Assembly (NCBI GenBank): GCA_017621795.1
Contig: JAGASJ010000099.1
Location: forward strand, 30,530-94,529
Source of the DNA: Oscillospiraceae bacterium
GTDB lineage: Bacteria; Bacillota; Clostridia; Oscillospirales; Oscillospiraceae
Direction of reading: 5' to 3'
Length of the DNA stretch: 64,000 bases
The position numbers and the translations under genes were made by a program. Shown here in pieces: positions 15,647 through 24,116 of the stretch. The notes under the pieces are model-generated. The model saw only the letters and a program-made list of their open reading frames with translations. It was not told where the DNA came from and did no database searches. Position 1 is the first letter of the stretch; every line of letters begins with the position of its first letter.

Positions 15647-18600
15647 TTACTCAATACCAATTCCGAAAGCCTTGATTTGTTCAACCAGATATTCGAAGGT
15701 GAAGTAACCCTTACCAACGGCAACCTTCAGGTACGGACCGTTGAATGCGATAAATGCATCATAGGTCAGATAATCCTGGAAGTCTTCGTAGGTGTACAGA
15801 CCGTACTTTTCAATATCAGCCTGCATTTGCTCTTGGTCATACTGCATAAAGTCGCCCATTTCGAAATAATCGAAGTAGCCTTCACGCAGAGGAGGTGTTT
15901 GAGTGAGAATACCATCGGCAATACAGTTGACGTTTACAGCAGTTTGCAGCGTGTAGCATCCCAACTCTTCGATAGTCACTGTGTAGTCAACAAGCTCAGT
16001 TGTAGAAACGCTGCCGTCGGGAGCGATCTTCACAAAGCTGTGACCAATGTACTGCTCTGCATTGTTGAAGTCGATGTACACATACTCATTCAGTTGCACA
16101 TCGAATATGCCGTGAATTTCTACGATTCGCAGTTCGGTACCATCAGCAAACTTCAGCGTGAGAACAGTATACTCATTTACGCCGTCTGCAACAGCCAGAC
16201 ATACAGGTGCAACCTCATATCGACCGTTGATGAAGCTCCAGGTCAGGATCTCATCACCAACCTGAATTTCCTCAATAGCCTTCTGAGTGCCGTCACCCAT
16301 GGTGATCATTGTACCTTCTGCCAAACAGCCACTGCTAATATTGATTGTAACATTAGAGGCAGGCATTGTGAAGCTGACACTTTCACCAGAATCGGTGGCA
16401 ATTACTTCGCCAGTAGTGTCGTTGGTTACAGTAAATACCTTATCTTTGCTGCCTGAATACGAGATGGTACCAGTAACGGTAGAGCCATATGTTGCAGTTG
16501 AGGGACCAGACCAAGAACCACCCTTATCACTTGTTGTGATCTTGATGGTATAGTTAATTGCTGTCCACTGTGCGTACAGCGTTACATCTCCTGTGGGTGT
16601 GTAGCTTGCACCGGCAGCGCCAACACTTGTACCACCGGAAGCGGCGGTATACCATCCGGTGAAGTTGTAACCGGTGCGGGTCGGTGTGGGCAGTGTAGTT
16701 GCAGAGCCAGCATTGACGGTTGCAGAAGCAGGGGATCCGCTGCCGCCGTTATAATTATAGTTGACGGTGTACTGATTGATGGTCCACTGAGCAGTGAGGT
16801 TCATATCAGAGGTGACTGTCAGCTTTGTGCCGGCTGCGTAGGTAGTAGTGCCGTCAGACCAGCCGCCGAAGGTGTAATTGGTGCGGGTAGCATCGGGCAA
16901 AGTGACCTTGCCACCGGTCGTGGTGGTGAAGGATGTTGTGGAGCAGCTGCCGCCGTTTGCATCCAGGTTAATTGTGTGAGAAACAGGCATTTCCTTCGTG
17001 CAGGCGATTGTTCCGTCTGCAAACAGGGTAAAATAGGTCTTTTCCACATCAATGTAGATATTGTTTGCCGTATTGTAGAACCATCCTTCGACAATGAGAA
17101 TGTCGCCTGCCTGCATCGGGTTTGCATTGCCAAAAGGCCAGAACGCCATATAGTATCCGGTTTCGCCGTACTTGACGATCGTTTCCGCACCCGTATTGGC
17201 AATGCTGGTTTCAACGCCGTCCCGGATCAGCTTGATCGCATCAACACTGGTAGGTGTATACCGCAGGCTCCAATCTGCGTTATAGGGAGCAGTGTTTTCT
17301 GCCGCGGTGAAGTACATACCACCGGGTTCATCATCATTAATGGTGGGCATCCAGCCGTTGGCGGGGTCACTTTCTAAATTAACCACATCCACATCCACCG
17401 GTGCTTCTGCAGAGCAGACCCATTTACCGCCGTCATAGTAGACATAGCTCTTTGTGATGTTCAGGGTCACATTTTCTTTTACGTGGAAGAAGTCGCCCTC
17501 GATGATCAGCATATCCTCGGTGGTGATGGGATTGGTGCTGTTCAGACCGTACGCGCCGATGGTCCACTCTTCCAGCTTCAGATAGTAGTCGCAGTCGTTG
17601 AGCTTAACCAGCAGAGGACGATCTACGATACCGATAGAAACAGTTTCGCCGTTACGGACGATCTTGATGTTATCCGCACTGGTCTGCTTGTATTCCAGGC
17701 TCCAGTCACTGTTGGAAGGAGCATCGTTTGCAGCGGTTCTGAAGTAGATACCGTTGCCATTCATTCCGACTTCGTGGGTCTGCAGCACACCGGCATTAAC
17801 CGTGGTGGGCAGTTTTCCGGCAATGGTGACTTCGCCGCTGTCGCTGTCTTTATGAATGTAGGTCTTGGCTACATTGATGGCGACCTTTTCACCATTGCGT
17901 TGTACAAACAGACCTTCCAAAATGAAGTAATCGCCGTTCTGCAGAACAGTGGAGTCATACGAGCCACCTTCAATATAGTAGTCGGTTTCCCCGTATTTCT
18001 TAATCGTCAGGCCGGTGGTATCCAACTTGGTGGGTACGCCGTTCTGCACGTAGGTCAAGGATGTACTGTCGATGGAGTAATAGGGGGAATCCCAATCGGG
18101 ATAGTAGGGTGCAGCATTTGGATCTGCTGCTAAATACTTATGAGTCTGATAGGTGTGGGCGTGGGTGTAGAAGGGACCGACATCTACGACCTGCCATGCC
18201 TGAGGCAGATCTTCTGCAATGGAAATCTCGCCGATATAGACATCTTTATAGATATAGGTCTTGGCTACATTGATTACAGTTCTTTGAGTGTCGTTCTTAA
18301 ACTGTCCCTCCAAAATGTAATACTCACCGTTCTGCAGGGTGGTGGTATCGTAGGGACCGCCTTCAATGTAGTAATCCTTTGCGCCCCATTTCTTGATCAG
18401 CAAACCGTTGACATCCAGTCTATCAGAAATGTAATCAAGGACAGCTGCCTTGCCGTTGCCGTTAACGGCGCCTGTAAAGCCGGTGCCAGTAGTGCCGCTG
18501 GCGATGGTGTACTTACTCAGATCAAAATCTGCGGACTGCGCACCTTCCAGCTTTACGTTGGAAATGCTCACGGTGTGTCTGTCAGGTGTGTAACCGTCCG

Positions 18601-20977
18601 GCAGCTTTGCATCCCATGCAGGACCGCCGAAAATGGCGATACCGATGCCGGTGAGCTTTCCGTCAACCAAATACTTCGCAGCATCCAGTGTAACAGTCTG
18701 CTTCTCGCCTTCTCTGAAAGTGACAAGATCTGTATATGTCTCGTGGGGGTTGCCTTCAAAGTTATATGCATAGAAGCGCACGTCAATGTCGTTTGCCCAG
18801 TTACCGCCTAAGGTGTCGATCCGCACATCCATTGTGATATAAGTGTTGGTATGCTGAACCAGGGAGATCTTGTGGACGTCATAGAGGAAGCCGTCGGAAA
18901 TCACAATGTTTTCACCAAAGACTGCTGTGCCGTTACCGTTACCGTCGGTGTATCCGGTGTCGTTGGTACCGCTTTTGATGGTGGACTTGCTCAGATCAAA
19001 ATCTACGGACTGTGTGCCGTTCAGCGTGACGTTGGAGATGGTAACCGTATGTCTGTCAGGCGTATAGCCATCAGGGAGCTTTGCATCCCATGCAGGACCG
19101 CCGAAGATGCCGATACCGATGCCGGTGAACTTTCCGTCAACCGAATACTTCGTAGCATCCAGTGTAACAGTCTGCTTCTCGCCTTCTCTGAAAATGACAA
19201 GATCTGTATATTCCTGGTGGGGGTTGCATTCGAGGCCGTAATTATAGAAACGGACCTCAATATCATTTTCCCAGTTGCCGCCCAAGGTGTCGATCTGCAC
19301 ATCCATTGTGATGTATGGCTCGGCGGACTTTGCTTCCTCGGTCAGAGCAATCTTGTGTGCATCATACTGGAAGCCATCAGAGATCTGAAGCGTGACGCCG
19401 TCGTACACATGGAACAAAGATGCATTGCCGGTGGCCATATATGGGTAATCCCAGCAATTATCTTCGAAAGGCATATCGTTCTCGTCTGCTGCCATATATC
19501 GGTAAGGCTTCTGTTGGCTTTCGGTATAGCTGTTGCTTTGACTGTGGGTGTAGAAGGGGCCTACATTCACAGTTTGCCATAACAAAGGCTCTGCGCTGGT
19601 AATCGTAGCAGCTTCTTCATAGGACAGATCCACATAGACATAGGCCTTTGCAATGTTCATCGTCTCGCCGTCATAATATGTATCGGCCCGGTCGGCAGAG
19701 AACTTGCCCTCTACGATCAGAACGTCCTGGTCCTGCAGAGGATCAAGACCCTGTGCCTGCAGGATTTCATTGAACTCTGAAATATTGAAATGATAGGAGT
19801 TACTATCAGCGCTGCGCTTGTAGATACCGGCCTTATCAACCGATGCTACAGAAAATGTTTCGCCGTTTCGCAGCAACTTAATGCAATCAGCAGATTGGGG
19901 ATAGTAAGCTTGATCCGCGGGAAGGGTGTTGGCATTCGCACCGGCGAAGATAAACGCCATATTGCGCTCGCTGTCATAATCAATACCCTTACCGTTTTCG
20001 CCATAACCGATTGTGGAAAGGGTTGTTTCTGCGGCATTTTCGTAATTGACATACTGATAGGACTCCACGTGGTAGCCGTACATAGCCTTCATCAGCTCCG
20101 GCAGATTGGCGGTGCTGCTGGAGGCTTTGTTCACAATGTAGTTCAGCGGGCTGTAGGAGACCGTCAGAGTGGTTTTGTCCACCGTGTTGGTGATCACGAC
20201 CTCCAACTGCTGATCGTAATTGTTGGGGGTGATTCCGGGGGAGTCGGCAAAGTAATTAAACCGTCCCTCGGGATCGTAGAACTTGCCGTAGAGGCAGTCC
20301 TGGCCGTTGATGGTGACAACATAATTGTTGATCTTAGCATTCCGGTCGTCCATTACAAAATAGAAGCGGGCATAAACCTGAGAACGGAAGACCAGGGAAG
20401 TACCGTAGTATCTCACCTTGCCCAAGTTGTCGTTCACGGACACCGCGGGAACATCGGTGGGCAGAGTGACGTTGGCATAGAGATTATCAACGCCCGCATT
20501 TGCCATAGCACCGGTGTTGTAGTTAAAGTAGTTCTGTGCAGCACCACCGTAGCTCAGCATCTGACTTGCCATCTGCTTAACAGCAACATCGGGGGTGAAG
20601 TAGGTATCATTCAGCAGAGCATCTGCATATTCCTTAACGGTATATTCCCGGCTCTCAGACTGCGTGCCGTTTACGTTATAGATCAGCTTGATGCTGTCGT
20701 TCAGCTGAGCGGCCGCAAGAGAAACACTTACGGTGCAAATATTTCCGCTGACGGACTGGCTGGTTTCAACAGCCGCACCGTTCACGGTAGCAGAAATAGT
20801 TGTGTTAGAAGCATCCGGCACATTGACATTGAAGTTCACAACAATTTTGTCCTTCAGTGCAATGTTCCAGTTTTCAACACTGGGCGTGTCGGCGGCTTGC
20901 GCGGTAACCGGCAGCAGAGATACACACAGTACCAGAGCCAACAGCAGACCGATCAAGCCTGTGGTTAGTTTTTTCAT
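15647..20977 (-). CDS. Giant secreted modular protein with InlB-type repeats and C-terminal Hint domain
   Basis: This 1776-residue protein has a clear signal peptide (KK, hydrophobic core, likely cut after AQA at 28). Next come an Ig-like N-terminal part (30-120), a region with NYVVTINGQDCLYG (about 230), two copies of a ~162-residue beta-rich module (ISDGF.YD.HKI...DTLGGNW...FREGEKQTVTLDA...PDGYTPDRHTV), several ~100-residue units ending in VAINVAKTYI-like strands, and two InlB/Listeria-Bacteroides repeats (about 1335-1480; GGW, YAQWTA). A Hint domain begins at Cys1551 (CLAEGTMITMGDGTQKAIEE). There is no LPXTG-like signal and no C-terminal membrane helix. I infer a surface or secreted adhesin-like protein, possibly self-processing. 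Low-complexity repeats make assembly errors possible. Confidence 0.85.
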   Translation of the reverse strand: MKKLTTGLIGLLLALVLCVSLLPVTAQAADTPSVENWNIALKDKIVVNFNVNVPDASNTTISATVNGAAVETSQSVSGNICTVSVSLAAAQLNDSIKLIYNVNGTQSESREYTVKEYADALLNDTYFTPDVAVKQMASQMLSYGGAAQNYFNYNTGAMANAGVDNLYANVTLPTDVPAVSVNDNLGKVRYYGTSLVFRSQVYARFYFVMDDRNAKINNYVVTINGQDCLYGKFYDPEGRFNYFADSPGITPNNYDQQLEVVITNTVDKTTLTVSYSPLNYIVNKASSSTANLPELMKAMYGYHVESYQYVNYENAAETTLSTIGYGENGKGIDYDSERNMAFIFAGANANTLPADQAYYPQSADCIKLLRNGETFSVASVDKAGIYKRSADSNSYHFNISEFNEILQAQGLDPLQDQDVLIVEGKFSADRADTYYDGETMNIAKAYVYVDLSYEEAATITSAEPLLWQTVNVGPFYTHSQSNSYTESQQKPYRYMAADENDMPFEDNCWDYPYMATGNASLFHVYDGVTLQISDGFQYDAHKIALTEEAKSAEPYITMDVQIDTLGGNWENDIEVRFYNYGLECNPHQEYTDLVIFREGEKQTVTLDATKYSVDGKFTGIGIGIFGGPAWDAKLPDGYTPDRHTVTISNVTLNGTQSVDFDLSKSTIKSGTNDTGYTDGNGNGTAVFGENIVISDGFLYDVHKISLVQHTNTYITMDVRIDTLGGNWANDIDVRFYAYNFEGNPHETYTDLVTFREGEKQTVTLDAAKYLVDGKLTGIGIAIFGGPAWDAKLPDGYTPDRHTVSISNVKLEGAQSADFDLSKYTIASGTTGTGFTGAVNGNGKAAVLDYISDRLDVNGLLIKKWGAKDYYIEGGPYDTTTLQNGEYYILEGQFKNDTQRTVINVAKTYIYKDVYIGEISIAEDLPQAWQVVDVGPFYTHAHTYQTHKYLAADPNAAPYYPDWDSPYYSIDSTSLTYVQNGVPTKLDTTGLTIKKYGETDYYIEGGSYDSTVLQNGDYFILEGLFVQRNGEKVAINVAKTYIHKDSDSGEVTIAGKLPTTVNAGVLQTHEVGMNGNGIYFRTAANDAPSNSDWSLEYKQTSADNIKIVRNGETVSIGIVDRPLLVKLNDCDYYLKLEEWTIGAYGLNSTNPITTEDMLIIEGDFFHVKENVTLNITKSYVYYDGGKWVCSAEAPVDVDVVNLESDPANGWMPTINDDEPGGMYFTAAENTAPYNADWSLRYTPTSVDAIKLIRDGVETSIANTGAETIVKYGETGYYMAFWPFGNANPMQAGDILIVEGWFYNTANNIYIDVEKTYFTLFADGTIACTKEMPVSHTINLDANGGSCSTTSFTTTTGGKVTLPDATRTNYTFGGWSDGTTTYAAGTKLTVTSDMNLTAQWTINQYTVNYNYNGGSGSPASATVNAGSATTLPTPTRTGYNFTGWYTAASGGTSVGAAGASYTPTGDVTLYAQWTAINYTIKITTSDKGGSWSGPSTATYGSTVTGTISYSGSKDKVFTVTNDTTGEVIATDSGESVSFTMPASNVTINISSGCLAEGTMITMGDGTQKAIEEIQVGDEILTWSFINGRYEVAPVCLAVADGVNEYTVLTLKFADGTELRIVEIHGIFDVQLNEYVYIDFNNAEQYIGHSFVKIAPDGSVSTTELVDYTVTIEELGCYTLQTAVNVNCIADGILTQTPPLREGYFDYFEMGDFMQYDQEQMQADIEKYGLYTYEDFQDYLTYDAFIAFNGPYLKVAVGKGYFTFEYLVEQIKAFGIGIE
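18420..19390 (-). repeat. Tandem ~485-bp duplication inside the giant secreted-protein gene
   Basis: Copy A (about 18905-19390) and copy B (about 18420-18903) code for the same ~162-residue module. A stretch of about 160 bp (near 18575-18735 and 19047-19207) is nearly identical at DNA level, including CATCCCATGCAGGACCGCCG and CAGTGTAACAGTCTGCTTCT. This points to recent tandem duplication. Confidence 0.8.
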
Positions 20978-21124
20978 AATGAAAAATCCTTCCTTTCACT
21001 TGATTTGCTATGCACCACTCCTGGTGCATATAAAATAACAGGATAATTATAACGCAAGATTTTCATAAAGTAAAGTGTAAAAATGAAGTTTTTTATAAAT
21101 ATTTTAATAAAGTATGAATTGCAG

Positions 21125-21152
21125 TTGACAATTTTCGCTTTTGTGGTAGAAT
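21125..21152 (+). promoter_or_regulatory. Promoter of the alaS T-box transcript
   Basis: Consensus TTGACA (21125-21130) and TAGAAT (21147-21152) with 16-bp spacing; transcription should begin near 21159. Confidence 0.75.
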
Positions 21153-21159
21153 ATTTCCG

Positions 21160-21381
21160 AAAATGCAAAGGCAATGCGGAAACCAGTGTATAAAATACTG
21201 CCAAAGCGAGAGGGGATCAGGTGTAAGCCCCTTGCAGAATATATACACAGCCACTTCCAAGCCGCTTGGGATGACCAAGACGGGCGCTCCCGTTACAGAG
21301 CAGCTAAGATGCCGTTTTCGGTAAATTAGGGTGGTACCGCGATCAGTCGCCCCTATGCGTAGGGACGGCTATATTTTTTTG
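21160..21381 (+). promoter_or_regulatory. T-box riboswitch (tRNA-Ala responsive) with terminator
   Basis: The leader contains the near-invariant T-box AAATTAGGGTGGTACCGCG at 21323-21341, which pairs with the tRNA acceptor end, and the stem I apical signature GAGAGGGGATCAGGTGTAAG at about 21209-21228. The terminator hairpin runs from AGTCGCCCCTA to TAGGGACGGCT (21345-21370), followed by TATATTTTTTT. The downstream gene is alaS, so uncharged tRNA-Ala should stabilise the antiterminator. GCC triplets at 21250 and 21261 are candidate Ala specifier codons; I could not fix the fold by eye. Confidence 0.9.
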
Positions 21382-21418
21382 CAGAACGATCAAATTCATT
21401 TTTCGGAGGTAATACAAT

Positions 21419-24058
21419 ATGAATCCAAAACCTTATGGCGTAAACGAATTGCGGGAGATGTTTTTAAGCTTCTTTGAAAGCAAAAACCATCTGCGCTTAC
21501 CCAGCTTCTCTCTGATTCCTCAAAACGATCAATCCCTGCTTCTGATCAATTCCGGTATGGCTCCCATGAAGCCGTATTTTAAGGGCGAGGTTGAGCCGCC
21601 CCGCCGCCGCGTCTGTACCTGTCAGAAGTGTATCCGTACCGGCGATATTGAAAATATCGGTAAAACTGCCCGCCACGGCACCTATTTTGAAATGCTCGGC
21701 AACTTTTCCTTCGGCGATTATTTTAAGAAGGAAGCGATTGCCTGGAGCTGGGAGTTTCTGACGAAGGTGGTGGGTCTGGACGCCAACCGTCTGTATCCCT
21801 CCATCTATGAAAACGACGAAGAGGCTTTTGAGATTTGGAATAAGGATATTGGCATCCCCGCCGAAAAGATCTTCCGCTTCGGCAAGTCCGACAACTTCTG
21901 GGAGCACGGCGCAGGTCCCTGCGGTCCCTGCTCTGAGATCTACTATGACCGTGGCGAAAAGTATGGCTGCGGCAAGCCCGATTGCACCGTAGGCTGTGAA
22001 TGCGACCGTTATATGGAAGTATGGAACAACGTGTTCTCTCAGTTCGATAACGACGGCAACGGCAACTATACCGAGCTTTCTCAGAAAAATATCGACACCG
22101 GCATGGGTTTGGAGCGACTGGCTGTTGTTTGCCAGGATGTGAACAGCCTGTTTGATGTGGATACGGTGATGAACATTACCAATCACGTTACAGCCATTAC
22201 CGGCGCATCCTACGGTCAGAGCACCAAAACCGATGTTTCTTTGCGGGTGATTACCGACCATATCCGTGCATCTACCTTTATGATCGCCGATGGCGTTCAG
22301 CCCACCAACGAAGGCCGTGGCTACGTTCTGCGCCGTCTTTTGCGCCGTGCTGCCCGTCACGGAAAGCTTTTGGGTGTGAATAAGCCGTTCCTGTTTGAGG
22401 TCGTTTCTACCGTTATTAAGGAGAATGAAAGCCACTACACTTACCTGCGTGAACGTGCCGAGCACATTATCCGCGTGGTGAAGAATGAGGAAGAAAATTT
22501 TGCCCGTACCATTGATATCGGTATGCGTATTTTCGGTGAAAAGCTCTCCGCCCACAAGGAAAAGAATTTAACTGTATTTTCCGGCGAGGATGCATTCCTT
22601 CTGTCCGATACCTACGGTTTCCCCATCGACCTGACCGCAGAAATGCTGGAAGACGAGGGTATGACTGTAGATATGGACAAGTATGTTTCCTGCCGCGAGG
22701 AGCAGCGCAACCGAGCCCGCGAGGACCGCAAGAAAATGGGTGATCTGGGCTGGACGGGTATCGACTTTGGCTCTGAAGTTCCCGCAACTGAATTTGTGGG
22801 CTATGATCAGTTTAATTGTCAGGCAAAAATCGTTGCAGTGTGCGTTGGAGAAGAGGTAACAGGCTCTATTACCGGCGGCGAAAAGGGCATCGTCGTGCTG
22901 GATAAAACGCCCTTCTACGCGGAAATGGGCGGCCAGTGCGCAGACCACGGTGTGCTGCTGGTGGGCGACAGCCGCTTTAAGGTCACCGACGTTCAGAAGG
23001 ATAAGGGCGGTAAATTCCTGCACACCGGCGAAATGATCGGCGGCACACTGAAGGTAGATGATGTGGTGCTTGCATCTATTGATGTGGAACGCAGAAAGGC
23101 AATTATGCGTGCCCACTCTGCTACCCACCTGCTGCAAAAGGCACTTAAGAGCATCTTGGGTGATCATGTGCATCAGGCCGGTTCTTTGGTAGAGCCTGAC
23201 CGTCTGCGTTTTGACTTCTCCCACTATTCTGCCGTAACTGCGGAAGAAATGGCCGAAATTGATGCCTGTGTACAGTCTGCTGTTTTGGAGGGCTATCCTG
23301 TTTCCGTAAAGGAAATGCCCATTGATGAGGCCAAGGCGATGGGCGCAATGGCACTGTTTAGTGAAAAGTACGGCGATACCGTCCGCGTAGTCAATATGGG
23401 CGGCTATTCCATTGAGCTTTGTGGCGGTACCCATCTGGACAATACCGCAAAAATTGGCCCCTTCCGCATTGAAAGCGAATATTCTGTTGCCTCCGGGGTA
23501 CGCCGCATTGAAGCAATTACCGGCAAGGAGTGCCTGGCGGAAATGGAGCTGGCACGCAAGAGAGTATACGATGCCTGTGCGGTTCTGAAGACCAAGCCTG
23601 CAGAGCTGGCCTCTAAGCTGGAGGGTCAGGTGGAAGAGATCAAGGCACTGAAAAAGGCCATTGAATCCTACGCGGCAAAGCAGACCGCCGGTGAAGTAGA
23701 TCGCTTCCTGGTGGGCGCTCACGATATGGACGGATTGAAGATCCTGACTGCCAATATTCCCGGTGCAGATGCAGGAAAGCTGCGTCAGATGGGGGATACC
23801 CTGCGTGATAAGGCTTCCAACATCGTTGCGGTCTTGTCTGCGGTTGCCGACGGAAAGATCACATTCCTGGCAGTGTGTGGCAAGGATGCTGTAGCCAAGG
23901 GAATCAAAGCCGGTGACCTTGTAAAGCTTGTTTGTACCACTTGCGGCGGTAGCGGCGGCGGTAAACCCGATTCCGCAATGGGCGGTGGCAAGGACCTGTT
24001 AAAGCTGGACGATGCTTTGGCTCAGGTTGACGGTTTTGTTGCCTCAAAGCTTTCCTAA
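21419..24058 (+). CDS. alaS: Alanyl-tRNA synthetase
   Basis: This 879-residue class II synthetase charges tRNA-Ala. Visible are the N-terminal motifs (MAPMKPYFKGEVEPPRRRV, ARHGTYFEMLGNFSFGDYFK, MGLERL), the editing domain with HSATHLLQKAL and CGGTH zinc ligands (IELCGGTHLDNTAKIG), and the C-terminal DHHA1 domain ending GGSGGGKPDSAMGGGKD. The length matches the family. TCGGAGGT precedes ATG 21419. It is controlled by the T-box directly upstream. Strong codon bias fits high expression. Confidence 0.97.
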   Translation: MNPKPYGVNELREMFLSFFESKNHLRLPSFSLIPQNDQSLLLINSGMAPMKPYFKGEVEPPRRRVCTCQKCIRTGDIENIGKTARHGTYFEMLGNFSFGDYFKKEAIAWSWEFLTKVVGLDANRLYPSIYENDEEAFEIWNKDIGIPAEKIFRFGKSDNFWEHGAGPCGPCSEIYYDRGEKYGCGKPDCTVGCECDRYMEVWNNVFSQFDNDGNGNYTELSQKNIDTGMGLERLAVVCQDVNSLFDVDTVMNITNHVTAITGASYGQSTKTDVSLRVITDHIRASTFMIADGVQPTNEGRGYVLRRLLRRAARHGKLLGVNKPFLFEVVSTVIKENESHYTYLRERAEHIIRVVKNEEENFARTIDIGMRIFGEKLSAHKEKNLTVFSGEDAFLLSDTYGFPIDLTAEMLEDEGMTVDMDKYVSCREEQRNRAREDRKKMGDLGWTGIDFGSEVPATEFVGYDQFNCQAKIVAVCVGEEVTGSITGGEKGIVVLDKTPFYAEMGGQCADHGVLLVGDSRFKVTDVQKDKGGKFLHTGEMIGGTLKVDDVVLASIDVERRKAIMRAHSATHLLQKALKSILGDHVHQAGSLVEPDRLRFDFSHYSAVTAEEMAEIDACVQSAVLEGYPVSVKEMPIDEAKAMGAMALFSEKYGDTVRVVNMGGYSIELCGGTHLDNTAKIGPFRIESEYSVASGVRRIEAITGKECLAEMELARKRVYDACAVLKTKPAELASKLEGQVEEIKALKKAIESYAAKQTAGEVDRFLVGAHDMDGLKILTANIPGADAGKLRQMGDTLRDKASNIVAVLSAVADGKITFLAVCGKDAVAKGIKAGDLVKLVCTTCGGSGGGKPDSAMGGGKDLLKLDDALAQVDGFVASKLS

Positions 24059-24069
24059 AATATTTTTAT

Positions 24070-24094
24070 GAACGCCGCCTGCTTGGCGGCGTTC
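24070..24094. terminator. Hairpin between alaS and comEC
   Basis: GAACGCCGCC and GGCGGCGTTC form a 10-bp stem with a TGCTT loop 11 bp after the alaS stop. The T tract is poor, so read-through into comEC is likely. Confidence 0.5.
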
Positions 24095-24116
24095 GTTATA
24101 GAGAAAGGGAAAATGT

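Noticed and set aside
19790-20968. Long plus-strand open frame (~390 codons) opposite the giant secreted-protein gene, and others of the same sort at 15677-16456 and 17483-18811
   Set aside because: No ribosome site, promoter or recognisable domain, low-complexity sequence rich in Val/Ile/Gly. They are by-products of codon bias on the minus strand, where signal peptide, InlB repeats and Hint motifs are clear.
22568-23722. Minus-strand open frame of ~380 codons across alaS
   Set aside because: The plus strand encodes a complete, highly conserved alanyl-tRNA synthetase; the minus-strand product is Cys/His-rich nonsense without a start signal.
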